From assembly GCA_001940985.1 (NCBI GenBank), contig MSHB01000025.1:1-35507 (forward strand): a DNA stretch of 35,507 nucleotides, given 5' to 3'. The translations under genes and the position numbers were made by a program. The notes beneath the pieces are model-generated. The model was not told the DNA's origin. It saw only the letters and a program-made list of their open reading frames with translations, and searched no databases. Origin of the DNA: Mollicutes bacterium Phil14 (GTDB taxonomy: Bacteria > Bacillota_I > Bacilli_A > ML615J-28 > CAG-698). Shown piece by piece: positions 14,254 to 22,598 of the stretch (position 1 is the stretch's first letter; the number at the start of each line of letters is the position of its first letter).

Positions 14254-16614
14254 ATGAAAAAAATTAAACATATTTTAAAAGCTATCGCTTCTGGTATTAT
14301 TTGGGGCTTAGGACAGATATTTAATAAACAATATATTAAAGCTTTGTTCTTTTTTCTAGTTTTTGTGGTTTTTGTTACTATTGAAGTTTCTTCTAGTAAA
14401 TTACTTACTGGATATGATCCATATAAAGAGAAGTTGGATGGTGTAGATTTTAGTGAAAATTTTGCTAAAAAAACTTATGAATATTATATAAGTCATAATG
14501 AAGGCGAAATTAAAGAGTTTGAAGATTTTTATAATGAAAAGAAAAAAGATGGTTTTACTAACGATGAATTAATGGAATTCTTAGCACAAGACATCATAAA
14601 TGGTAGTAAGATAAAGTATAATTATTTACCAGATTTAGTTAAAAACAATTACAAAGATCAAGATTATAGTAATGATTTGTCAAGTGAAAATAATAGTGAG
14701 AGAATTAACAAATTAACAAAATTCAATGGTATTAAAACTACATATGTTAATGAAGAAAATGGGAATCAATATGTTCTAGAAACAAGAACTGAAGATGGTG
14801 AGACATATAATATATATGTTAACATAAAAGATGCAAGTGATGCTATAAAACCTGCTGATGCACCTCATCTAAAAGAACTTACTAGAAATAATGTTATTTA
14901 TTATGATAAAGATACTAAAACAAAATTTTATATTGAAGTAAGAAAAGGTAACGATATTGCTTTCTATGAAAATATTCAAAATTCATTTGATACGATTTTA
15001 AGAGAAAACTTTGTTACATCTGATTATGCAAAATTGGAAATGAGAAAACTTGTTGGTGAATTGTTATATGATGAAGAAGGAGTGTTTTTATATTACAATC
15101 CGGAACTTCATAAATATAAAAAAACACCATTCACAAAAATTTTTAGTGAAAGTTTGGCAAGTACAATATATTCTCCTGGATCAAAATATGATCAAACTGA
15201 TTTAGCGCGCTTTAAATTAATGGTTTATTTTAAAATGCATCCTGAAATTCAAAAAGATTTTGAGACTAGATTTGATAATTTCTTCTATGATAGAGCAGGA
15301 TTTTTCTTAAAAGGATTTTGGGGAATAATTACATTAGGTGTTTCTGATAGAGAAGAGTATTATCAAATTAATTATTTAAGTAATTGTATTCATTATGATA
15401 AGGCAGGAATTGCAATAGAAAGAATGACTGTTCCTGGACATTTGTCTTCGGAAATATTAATACAAAGTTTGATATCAATATTATTGTTCTGTTATTTCAT
15501 GATTGTGTATGTTTGGTCAATTAAAGATGCATATACTACCAGTGTTGAATATGAAAAAACACATGTTAGAGAGAAAGATTTGGTATATTTCAAGAAAATG
15601 TATGAAAAATCTTTTGAATACATTGTTTTATTCCCAGCAATTTTCACAATAACATTTATTTCAATTATGCCAATATTCTTTAGTTTCTTAGTTGCGTTTA
15701 CTAGTTATAGTGGTCAAACGGCTGATGTTGGTTTATTTAAATGGGTTGGTTTGAAAAACTTTGCTACAATTTTCTCATTTGGTGGAGACATTCCATTTGG
15801 TCAAACTTTCTGGAAAGTATTTGTTTGGACAGTAATTTGGGCTGTATTTTCAACAATCACAGTATTCTTTGGTGGTTTCCTTCAAGCGTTAATTATTAAT
15901 AATGAAAAAGTACCACTAAAAAAATTCTGGAGAACATTGTTTATATTACCATGGGCTATTCCAGCTATTATAACTCAGATGGTATTTGCTAATATCTTTA
16001 ATGAAAATGGTGTAATAAATGCATTTTTAGAAAACATAGGATTATATGATGTCTTTAAGAGTTGGGGAATTTTAGGAGTTAATTTTAATGAAATAACTTC
16101 GGGAATTCAAAAAGCTTTCTATTTAGGATATGATAATATCCAATGGTTCACTAATCCATATAATAAATGGTTTGTAAGAATTGTCTTGATAATTGTAAAC
16201 ATTTGGATTGGTTTTCCTTATTACATGGCATTAATGACTGGTGTAATGACGGGTATTGATAAATCTTTATATGAAGCAGCAGAAATAGATGGTGCTGGTA
16301 AATATCAAAAATTTAAATATGTTACATTCCCACTTGTAATGTATTCTACTGCTCCGCTTTTAGTTATGAGTTTCTCAGGTAACTTTAATAACTTTGGTAT
16401 GATATATTTTGTTACCCAAGGTGGTAGTGGTGCTGGTGATATTGCAAATGCATATGCTGGGGATACAGATATTCTTATTTCGTGGATATATGCATTAACT
16501 GTTGATAAGAAAACTTATAATATGGCTTCCGTATTTTCAATATTAATTTTTATTATTGTTGGATCAATAGCGGCGTGGAATTATTCACGTACTAAAGCCT
16601 TTAAGGAGGATTAA
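14254..16614 (+). CDS. mdxF: Maltodextrin ABC permease MdxF/MalF type with large extracellular insertion
   Basis: At 786 residues it is far longer than usual Gram-positive MdxF proteins (about 430). The N-terminal GLGQIFNKQYIKAL segment and the first membrane helix (about residues 29-47) are typical. A hydrophilic, mostly acidic domain of about 350 residues (about 50-400) follows before the second helix (ILIQSLISILLFCYFMIVYVW). The rest is a standard permease core with six or so helices and the EAA loop EAAEIDGAGKYQKFKYVTFP (about residues 674-693) that docks to the ATPase. AGAGGTGAGG before the ATG at 14254 makes it preferable to the TTG at 14236. It is encoded directly before mdxG. The insertion would face outward and could contact MdxE or the starch-binding protein, which is inference. 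E. coli MalF also has a large P2 loop, but between its third and fourth helices. Confidence 0.88.
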   Translation: MKKIKHILKAIASGIIWGLGQIFNKQYIKALFFFLVFVVFVTIEVSSSKLLTGYDPYKEKLDGVDFSENFAKKTYEYYISHNEGEIKEFEDFYNEKKKDGFTNDELMEFLAQDIINGSKIKYNYLPDLVKNNYKDQDYSNDLSSENNSERINKLTKFNGIKTTYVNEENGNQYVLETRTEDGETYNIYVNIKDASDAIKPADAPHLKELTRNNVIYYDKDTKTKFYIEVRKGNDIAFYENIQNSFDTILRENFVTSDYAKLEMRKLVGELLYDEEGVFLYYNPELHKYKKTPFTKIFSESLASTIYSPGSKYDQTDLARFKLMVYFKMHPEIQKDFETRFDNFFYDRAGFFLKGFWGIITLGVSDREEYYQINYLSNCIHYDKAGIAIERMTVPGHLSSEILIQSLISILLFCYFMIVYVWSIKDAYTTSVEYEKTHVREKDLVYFKKMYEKSFEYIVLFPAIFTITFISIMPIFFSFLVAFTSYSGQTADVGLFKWVGLKNFATIFSFGGDIPFGQTFWKVFVWTVIWAVFSTITVFFGGFLQALIINNEKVPLKKFWRTLFILPWAIPAIITQMVFANIFNENGVINAFLENIGLYDVFKSWGILGVNFNEITSGIQKAFYLGYDNIQWFTNPYNKWFVRIVLIIVNIWIGFPYYMALMTGVMTGIDKSLYEAAEIDGAGKYQKFKYVTFPLVMYSTAPLLVMSFSGNFNNFGMIYFVTQGGSGAGDIANAYAGDTDILISWIYALTVDKKTYNMASVFSILIFIIVGSIAAWNYSRTKAFKED

Positions 16615-16616
16615 TT

Positions 16617-17678
16617 ATGAATCCAATTTTGAGATTATTAATCATCTATTTGGTATTTGTTTGTTATTTTACAATTGATTCGATCTGTGCAGATCTTTTC
16701 GAGAAAAAAGGTTATAAAAAATCACATGGTTCAATGTGGGGATTAATTCCTATTTATGGTTTAATTAGAGCATTAACAATAAAACCATTAAGATTAGTTA
16801 CAAAAACAGGATTAAGAAAGGTTTATTCACCTCTAGAAGTTTTAAAAAGAACATTGTTAATGATGCAATTAATGTTTGTTGCTATGGTAATAATAATTCC
16901 AGTAATATATATGGTTAGCTCATCATTTGCTAATCAAACTGATTTACCAACAACATTCTTCCCAGCAAAATGGACACTAAACAATTATAAGAGATTATTT
17001 GTTGAAACAAAATTCTTAAAATGGCTGTCAAATACATTCTTAATTGCTGTAGTTACTATGGTTGTTGGTGTAGTGTTTATCACTGGAGCATCATATGTGT
17101 TTGCAAGATTTAGATTTAAAGGAAAAAAGATTGGTTTAATTACTATTTTAGTTTTACAAGTATTTCCTACTTTTATGACAATGGTTGCTATGTTTGCTTT
17201 ATTCCAAACATTTGGCTTGTTAGGAAAACCTTTAGCTCTTACTATTATTTATATTGGTGGAGCAGTACCTTTTAATTTATGGTTAATAAAAGGTTACCTT
17301 CAACAACTTCCAAAAGATTTAGATGAGTCAGCAATGCTTGATGGTGCTAATAAGTTACAAATATTCTTTAAGATTATTTTACCATTATCAGTTCCTATTT
17401 TATCATTTGTTGCTGTTAGTTTATTTATGAGCCCATGGATGGATTATATGTTGCCTAAATTTTTATTAGACGTTAATGTTTCTGGTGGAGCAGAAAATAT
17501 TAAAAATCAATGGACATTGGCAGTTGGACTATTTGAAATGATTAGTGGAGCAGATAAGAGTCAGTATACAACATTTGCAGCTGGTTCAATGGTAGTAGCT
17601 ATACCAATAACTGTATTATATATGGTTTTCCAAAGATTCTTAATTCAAGGAATTACTGCTGGAGCTACAAAAGGATAA
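16617..17678 (+). CDS. mdxG: Maltodextrin ABC permease MdxG/MalG type
   Basis: The 353-residue protein is the partner of MdxF. It carries the EAA loop ESAMLDGANKLQIFFKIILPLSVP (from about residue 237) and the usual MalG membrane segments. The N-terminus is about 70 residues longer than in typical MalG proteins (about 280) and contains an additional hydrophobic segment (LRLLIIYLVFVCYFTIDSICA). The start follows TAAGGAGG, two bases after the mdxF stop. No ATP-binding subunit is encoded nearby, so an ATPase from elsewhere must power the transporter. Confidence 0.9.
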   Translation: MNPILRLLIIYLVFVCYFTIDSICADLFEKKGYKKSHGSMWGLIPIYGLIRALTIKPLRLVTKTGLRKVYSPLEVLKRTLLMMQLMFVAMVIIIPVIYMVSSSFANQTDLPTTFFPAKWTLNNYKRLFVETKFLKWLSNTFLIAVVTMVVGVVFITGASYVFARFRFKGKKIGLITILVLQVFPTFMTMVAMFALFQTFGLLGKPLALTIIYIGGAVPFNLWLIKGYLQQLPKDLDESAMLDGANKLQIFFKIILPLSVPILSFVAVSLFMSPWMDYMLPKFLLDVNVSGGAENIKNQWTLAVGLFEMISGADKSQYTTFAAGSMVVAIPITVLYMVFQRFLIQGITAGATKG

Positions 17679-17681
17679 AAA

Positions 17682-19415
17682 ATGTCAACAAAATGGTGGA
17701 AAGATTCTATTGGTTATCAAATATATATTAGAAGTTTTAAAGATTCGAATAATGATGGTATTGGTGATATAAAGGGAATAACTAACAAATTAGATTATCT
17801 ACACTTTTTAGGAATAAATTTAATTTGGATTTGCCCTTTTTACAAATCACCTATGGATGATAATGGTTATGATGTTTCTGATTTCTTTAGTGTTAGCGAA
17901 GATTATGGAACACTAGAAGACATGAAAGAATTGCTTAATGAAGCCCATAAAAGGGGTATAAAAGTTATTATTGATTTAATATTAAATCAAACTAGTGATG
18001 AACATTGGTGGTTTAAAGAAGCAAAAAAATCAAAGAATAATCCTTACCATGATTATTATATTTGGAAAGATCCTCGATATATAAATGTTGATGGCAAAAG
18101 AATAAGAAAAGAACCAACAAATTGGGCATCATTTTTTGGAGGAAGTTGTTGGGAATATGTTGAAGAAGTCGATCAATATTACATGAAGATTTTTTCAAAA
18201 AAGATGCCTGATTTGAATTATGAAAATTCTCGAGTTATTGATGAATTTGTAAAAATAATCGATTTTTGGTGCTCTTTTGGTGTTGATGGGTTTAGATTAG
18301 ATGCTATTGCTCATCTTGCTAAAAGTGAGTTTAGAGATTCTTTAATTGAGGCAGACGGAGAGTATAAACCTGATTGGAGCAAATTCTCTAATTTGGATAA
18401 AGTTCATACATATCTAAAGGAATTTAATCGTCGAGTTTTTAGTAAATATGATCTTTTGTTAGTAGGCGAAGTTGGTGGAAATGCTACTGTTAAGGATGCT
18501 TTGTTATATACATTACCATCAAGAAGAGAATTAAATATGGTATTTAATTTTGATCACAACTGGTGTAATAACAAATGGGAAAAAGCTCCTGACGAAAAGA
18601 TGAGAATAAAAGTATTAGATTTAAAGAAAATCTTCAACAAGTGGGAAACAGGTTTGCAAGGGGCAAGGTCATGGAATGCTCTATATTGGCTTAATCATGA
18701 TCAACCTCGAGTGGCATCTCATTATGCAGATATGCAATATTTTGAAAAAAGCACAAAAGTTTTAGCACTAGTGTTATATTTCATGTGGGGAACACCATTT
18801 ATATATAATGGTGAAGAGATAGGAATGACTAATCCTACTTTTAAGAGTATTGATGATTTTAAAGACGTATCAGTAAAAAATTGCTATCAAATTGAAGTAG
18901 TTGAAAATAAAAAAGATAGCAAAAAATTTATTGAAGATGTATCATATAGTACAAGAGATAATGCTAGAACTATTATGCAATGGGATGATAGTGAAAATGG
19001 TGGTTTCTCAATATGTAAGCCTTGGAATATTATTTGTGATAATTATAAGGAAATAAATGTTGAAAGAGAAATGTATGATAAAAAATCTTTGTTAAATTTT
19101 TATAGAAAAATAATAAAGATTAGATTAGAAAGTGAATATAAAAACATTATAAGAGATGGTATATATGAACAAATTGAATCTGAAGATGAAAATTTATATA
19201 TATACATTAGAAAACTAAAAATTCAAAGTAAGAAAAATAACACTTTAATAGTTATTGGTAATTTAACTGATAAGGTAGTTGATTTTAAAATAGATAGTAT
19301 ATTAACTAATATTGATTTAAATAATACTAAGATTGTATTATCAAATTATGATAGAAGGGCAATACCAGAACAATTAAAAGAATATGAAGGAATTGTTTTG
19401 GCTACTAGATTATGA
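17682..19415 (+). CDS. malL: Cytoplasmic GH13 alpha-glucosidase / oligo-1,6-glucosidase
   Basis: The protein is 577 residues without a signal peptide, the normal length for GH13_31 alpha-glucosidases of the MalL type. It has the N-terminal QIYIRSFKDSNNDGIGDIKGI segment and MPDLN in region V. The catalytic triad is Asp207 (GFRLDAIAH), Glu263 (LVGEVGG) and Asp340 (LNHDQPR). The residue after the nucleophile is Ala rather than the Val typical of oligo-1,6-glucosidases. In this subfamily that site influences the choice between alpha-1,4 and alpha-1,6 bonds, so broad or 1,4 activity is possible. Three bases separate it from mdxG, and it overlaps malQ by 4 bp (ATGA). It would release glucose from imported short oligosaccharides, including isomaltose-type branches left by amylase. 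Confidence 0.88.
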   Translation: MSTKWWKDSIGYQIYIRSFKDSNNDGIGDIKGITNKLDYLHFLGINLIWICPFYKSPMDDNGYDVSDFFSVSEDYGTLEDMKELLNEAHKRGIKVIIDLILNQTSDEHWWFKEAKKSKNNPYHDYYIWKDPRYINVDGKRIRKEPTNWASFFGGSCWEYVEEVDQYYMKIFSKKMPDLNYENSRVIDEFVKIIDFWCSFGVDGFRLDAIAHLAKSEFRDSLIEADGEYKPDWSKFSNLDKVHTYLKEFNRRVFSKYDLLLVGEVGGNATVKDALLYTLPSRRELNMVFNFDHNWCNNKWEKAPDEKMRIKVLDLKKIFNKWETGLQGARSWNALYWLNHDQPRVASHYADMQYFEKSTKVLALVLYFMWGTPFIYNGEEIGMTNPTFKSIDDFKDVSVKNCYQIEVVENKKDSKKFIEDVSYSTRDNARTIMQWDDSENGGFSICKPWNIICDNYKEINVEREMYDKKSLLNFYRKIIKIRLESEYKNIIRDGIYEQIESEDENLYIYIRKLKIQSKKNNTLIVIGNLTDKVVDFKIDSILTNIDLNNTKIVLSNYDRRAIPEQLKEYEGIVLATRL

Positions 19416-20893
19416 GAGAAAGCGGAATTTTATTTCATATAACAAGTTTGCCTAGCCCATACGGGATAGGAACATTAGGAAAAGCGGCTTACGAATTTGT
19501 TGATTTTTTGAAAAAATCAGGACAAAGTTATTGGCAAGTTCTACCGATTGGTCCAACTTCATATGGTGATTCACCATATCAGAGTTTTTCTGCCTTTGCT
19601 GGGAATCCGTATTTCATTGATTTAGATATTTTGATAGAAGAAAAGTTGTTATTAATTGATGAATGCGAGGAGTATAAAAGGCCGGTTAGTGAGAACATTG
19701 ATTACAAATGGCTATACGATACTAGATTTAAACTATACAAAAAAGCGTACAAAAGATTTTTGAGTATGTATTCTCAAAAAGAATTTGATGATTTTAAAAA
19801 AGAAAAATCTTTTTGGCTTAATGATTATGCATTATTTATGGCAATCAAAGGAATTATGCCAGAAGGAAATTGGCTAAGTTGGGATTGTGAATATGCTAAA
19901 AAAGAATCAAATGCTATACGTAACTTTTCTAAAAATCATTTTGAAGAAATAGATTTTTGGAAGTTTATACAATATACATTCTTTAGACAATGGAATAGTT
20001 TAAAAGAATATGCTAATGATAAAGGGATTAAGATTATTGGTGATATGCCAATATATGTGGCATATGATTCAAGTGATGTATGGAGCGATCCTAAAAATTG
20101 GCTACTAGATGAAGAGTTGAAACCGACAGTGGTTGCTGGAGTTCCACCTGACTTTTTCGCAGTAACTGGGCAACTATGGGGCAATCCTATCTATAATTAT
20201 GAGTTAATGAAAAAAAATGGTTATGATTGGTGGATTACACGAATTAGTGAATCATTTAAATTGTTTGATGTTGTTAGAATAGATCATTTCAGAGGGTTTG
20301 AATCATTCTATTCTATCCCTGCAGGAGATAAAACAGCTGAATTTGGTAAATGGGAAAAAGGTCCAGGAATTGATTTGTTTAATAAAATTAAAGAAAAACT
20401 TGGAGATTTAGATATAATTGCTGAGGATTTAGGTTTTTTAACAGAAGATGTTTATGAACTTTTAAGACAAAGTGGTTTTCCTGGAATGAAAATTTTGCAA
20501 TTTGGATTTGATCCAAATGGAGACAGCGAATATTTACCACACAACTATACTAATAATTCTATATGCTATACTGGAACTCATGATAATATGACTTTAAAAG
20601 AGTGGCTTCAAGATATTTCAAAAGAAGGGTTTGATTTTGTTTGTGAGTATTTAGATGTTGATATAAATACTGAAATAGACATTATAATTGATAAATTAAT
20701 TAAATTATTATTAAGTAGTGTTTCAAAAATAGCAATTATTCCATTAAGAGATTACTTGCATCTTGGAAAAGAAGGTAGATTTAATATTCCTTCTACTTTG
20801 GGTGGTAATTGGGTTTGGAGAGCTACTGATGCAATGCTAACTGATGAACTAGCAGAAAAAATCTGCAAGTTTACTAAAGTTTATCGAAGATAA
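19412..20893 (+). CDS. malQ: 4-alpha-glucanotransferase (amylomaltase), GH77
   Basis: MalQ disproportionates maltodextrins by transferring glucan chains, releasing glucose and making longer chains that other enzymes can use. At 493 residues it has bacterial-type GH77 length. The N-terminus shows the family pattern GILFHITSLPSPYGIGTLG and YWQVLPIGPTSYGDSPYQ. Catalytic residues are Asp291 in VVRIDHFRG (nucleophile), Glu338 in IAEDLGF (acid/base) and the later Asp in YTGTHDN. It is the last gene of the operon, starting within the malL stop codon (ATGA overlap), and is followed by a strong terminator. No glycogen or maltodextrin phosphorylase is encoded in the window to act on its products. Confidence 0.95.
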   Translation: MRESGILFHITSLPSPYGIGTLGKAAYEFVDFLKKSGQSYWQVLPIGPTSYGDSPYQSFSAFAGNPYFIDLDILIEEKLLLIDECEEYKRPVSENIDYKWLYDTRFKLYKKAYKRFLSMYSQKEFDDFKKEKSFWLNDYALFMAIKGIMPEGNWLSWDCEYAKKESNAIRNFSKNHFEEIDFWKFIQYTFFRQWNSLKEYANDKGIKIIGDMPIYVAYDSSDVWSDPKNWLLDEELKPTVVAGVPPDFFAVTGQLWGNPIYNYELMKKNGYDWWITRISESFKLFDVVRIDHFRGFESFYSIPAGDKTAEFGKWEKGPGIDLFNKIKEKLGDLDIIAEDLGFLTEDVYELLRQSGFPGMKILQFGFDPNGDSEYLPHNYTNNSICYTGTHDNMTLKEWLQDISKEGFDFVCEYLDVDINTEIDIIIDKLIKLLLSSVSKIAIIPLRDYLHLGKEGRFNIPSTLGGNWVWRATDAMLTDELAEKICKFTKVYRR

Positions 20894-20910
20894 TGAACAC
20901 AGCGTTTATT

Positions 20911-20942
20911 AGTGTCACATTTGAAAATGTGGCACTTTTTTA
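20911..20942 (+). terminator. Intrinsic terminator of the starch operon
   Basis: AGTGTCACATT pairs with AATGTGGCACT over 11 bp (one G-T pair) around a short loop and is followed by about eight T. It lies 18 bp after the malQ stop. Confidence 0.92.
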
Positions 20943-20954
20943 TTGAAAAACTTT

Positions 20955-20984
20955 CTTCACAAATTGTTTTTATAATGATATAAT
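20955..20984 (+). promoter_or_regulatory. Sigma-A promoter for the DJ-1/PfpI gene
   Basis: TTCACA (20955-20960), 18 bp, TATAAT (20979-20984). The -10 box overlaps the in-frame ATG at 20983, so translation must start downstream, at 21007. Confidence 0.65.
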
Positions 20985-21006
20985 GTATGTGATAGAAGGT
21001 ATAAGT

Positions 21007-21567
21007 ATGGAAAAAAACAAAAAAGGTATAATTTTAATAGCTAATTATTTTGAAGACACAGAGGCTATAGCAACTGTTGATGTTTTAAAAAGAGCAGGAA
21101 TAGATGTAGACTTTGTTTCTCTTGAGGAGACAAAAGGAATAGTAACTCAATATGGATTAAAAATAGTATGCGATTTTTTGTTAGATGAAATTGAAATTAA
21201 AAAATATGATTTTTTAGTAATACCTGGAGGAAGAGCGGTATTAAGAGAACTAACAAATCGTGAAGATGTAAAAGATATTATTCATCATTTTGCTAAAGGT
21301 GGTAAGTTAGTAGCCACAATTTGTGCAGCTCCACTTTTACTTGGAGAATTGGGTTATCTTACTGAAAAGAATTATACGTGCTTTCCAGGATGTGAAAAAA
21401 ATATTATTGGAGGAAAGAAGAAGGCTCTTGGTGTAGTGGTTGATGACAATTTCATTACCGCAAGGTCTATGGCGTTTTCAATTGAATTTGCCTTAACTAT
21501 TGTTGAATATTTATTAGGAAAAGAAAAGAGAAAAGAAATCAAAAAAATGGTTTTTGGTGAAGAATAA
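21007..21567 (+). CDS. DJ-1/PfpI family protein
   Basis: This 186-residue cytoplasmic protein has the class I glutamine amidotransferase-like fold of the DJ-1/ThiJ/PfpI superfamily. The nucleophile-elbow cysteine is Cys106 in VATICAAPLLL, and the supporting glutamate is Glu16 in NYFEDTEA, the same spacing as in human DJ-1. Other family segments are DFLVIPGGR and ITARSMAFSIEFALTIVEYLLG. The start at 21007 follows AGAAGG; the in-frame ATG at 20983 overlaps the -10 box and is excluded. Members include proposed deglycases, chaperones and redox sensors, and activity cannot be assigned from sequence. It is a single-gene transcript between two terminators. Confidence 0.88.
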   Translation: MEKNKKGIILIANYFEDTEAIATVDVLKRAGIDVDFVSLEETKGIVTQYGLKIVCDFLLDEIEIKKYDFLVIPGGRAVLRELTNREDVKDIIHHFAKGGKLVATICAAPLLLGELGYLTEKNYTCFPGCEKNIIGGKKKALGVVVDDNFITARSMAFSIEFALTIVEYLLGKEKRKEIKKMVFGEE

Positions 21568-21591
21568 AAATATTAAATTATTTGGATAACA

Positions 21592-21636
21592 AAGCATTAA
21601 TAGCGTTAAGTAAAAACGTTTATTAATGCTTTTTTA
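21592..21636 (+). terminator. Intrinsic terminator after DJ-1/PfpI gene
   Basis: AAGCATTAATA pairs with TATTAATGCTT and the stem continues through GCGTT/AACGT with one bulge. Six T follow. Confidence 0.88.
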
Positions 21637-21698
21637 TGTAATAATCAAAATGATAAATTACTTAGTAAATTTTGCATATAATAAATTAGGTGATTTAA

Positions 21699-22505
21699 AT
21701 GTTTATTAATGGGTGCTTTGAAGGTGGGGGAATTAAAGGATTAGTATATGTTGGTGCGATAAAGTTTTTAGAAGAAAGAGGATATAAGTTTTTTAAAGTA
21801 TGTGGCACTAGTGTTGGTTCGCTGTTTGCAGCTTTAATTAGTGTGGGATATACAGCAGATGAAATATGCGATTGTATAAATGAAATTGATTATCGCCTAA
21901 TAGCAAATAAGAATAATATTAAAGATGGAATAAAAAATATAGGTGTATACAACATTGATTCTTTAGAAAGAAAAGTATATGAGCTATTAGAAGCTAAAGG
22001 AAAAACTCGTTTTATAGATGTTAAATATGGTAATGATTATTTATTAAAAATAGTCGCTGCAGAAATGAAGACTAAACAAATGGTTATTATCCCTGATGAT
22101 TTGCCGAAATTTGGCTATTCAAAAGATGATTTTTTGATATCCAAAGCCGTGGCAATGAGTTGCTCAATACCATTAGTTTTTAATCGATACCGGTTATCAA
22201 ATTATATTTTTGTTGATGGGGGCGTGGTTAATAATTTCCCAATAGAACTTGTTATTAATGATAAGTTCCCTATTATAGGTTTTAGATTAAATGAAGAAAG
22301 AGATGATAGTAGAAACTATTTAATAAAATTGAGGAATAAAATATTTAAAATTAATAGATCATTTAAAACAGAAAATATCAACATCATATATTTTGATTCG
22401 CTTCTAATAAGAGCATCACAATTTAAAAAAGGGTTAGATAATCGTGATAGATTATATAAAATAGGATATGAAACGACCAAAAAGTTTTTTCATGCTAATA
22501 TTTAG
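21699..22505 (+). CDS. Patatin-like phospholipase
   Basis: The 268-residue protein has the patatin hydrolase signature: oxyanion loop GGGIKG (residues 8-13), nucleophile elbow GTSVGS (G-x-S-x-G, about residues 37-42) and the catalytic Asp in DGGVVNN (about residue 177). It has no signal peptide and is likely a cytoplasmic or membrane-associated lipid acyl hydrolase related to the YlbK/RssA group. AGGTGA lies 8 nt before the ATG. A TATAAT (21677-21682) upstream may be its -10 box, but no good -35 is visible. Physiological substrate unknown. Confidence 0.88.
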   Translation: MFINGCFEGGGIKGLVYVGAIKFLEERGYKFFKVCGTSVGSLFAALISVGYTADEICDCINEIDYRLIANKNNIKDGIKNIGVYNIDSLERKVYELLEAKGKTRFIDVKYGNDYLLKIVAAEMKTKQMVIIPDDLPKFGYSKDDFLISKAVAMSCSIPLVFNRYRLSNYIFVDGGVVNNFPIELVINDKFPIIGFRLNEERDDSRNYLIKLRNKIFKINRSFKTENINIIYFDSLLIRASQFKKGLDNRDRLYKIGYETTKKFFHANI

Positions 22506-22533
22506 TATGCTTAATACTAAGTTAAAAATATTC

Positions 22534-22562
22534 TTGTTTCTTTTGGCAAAATATGATAAAAT
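22534..22562 (+). promoter_or_regulatory. Sigma-A promoter for the P-type ATPase gene
   Basis: TTGTTT (22534-22539), 17 bp, TAAAAT (22557-22562), 36 bp before the start codon. Confidence 0.6.
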
Positions 22563-22598
22563 ATTAGTATAAATATTTATATATTTGGTGGGTAAAAA

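Noticed and set aside
22506..22530. TAGTAT/ATACTA hairpin after the patatin gene as terminator
   Set aside because: The 6-bp A/T stem is followed by AAGTTAAAAATA, not a T run, so the evidence is too weak to annotate.
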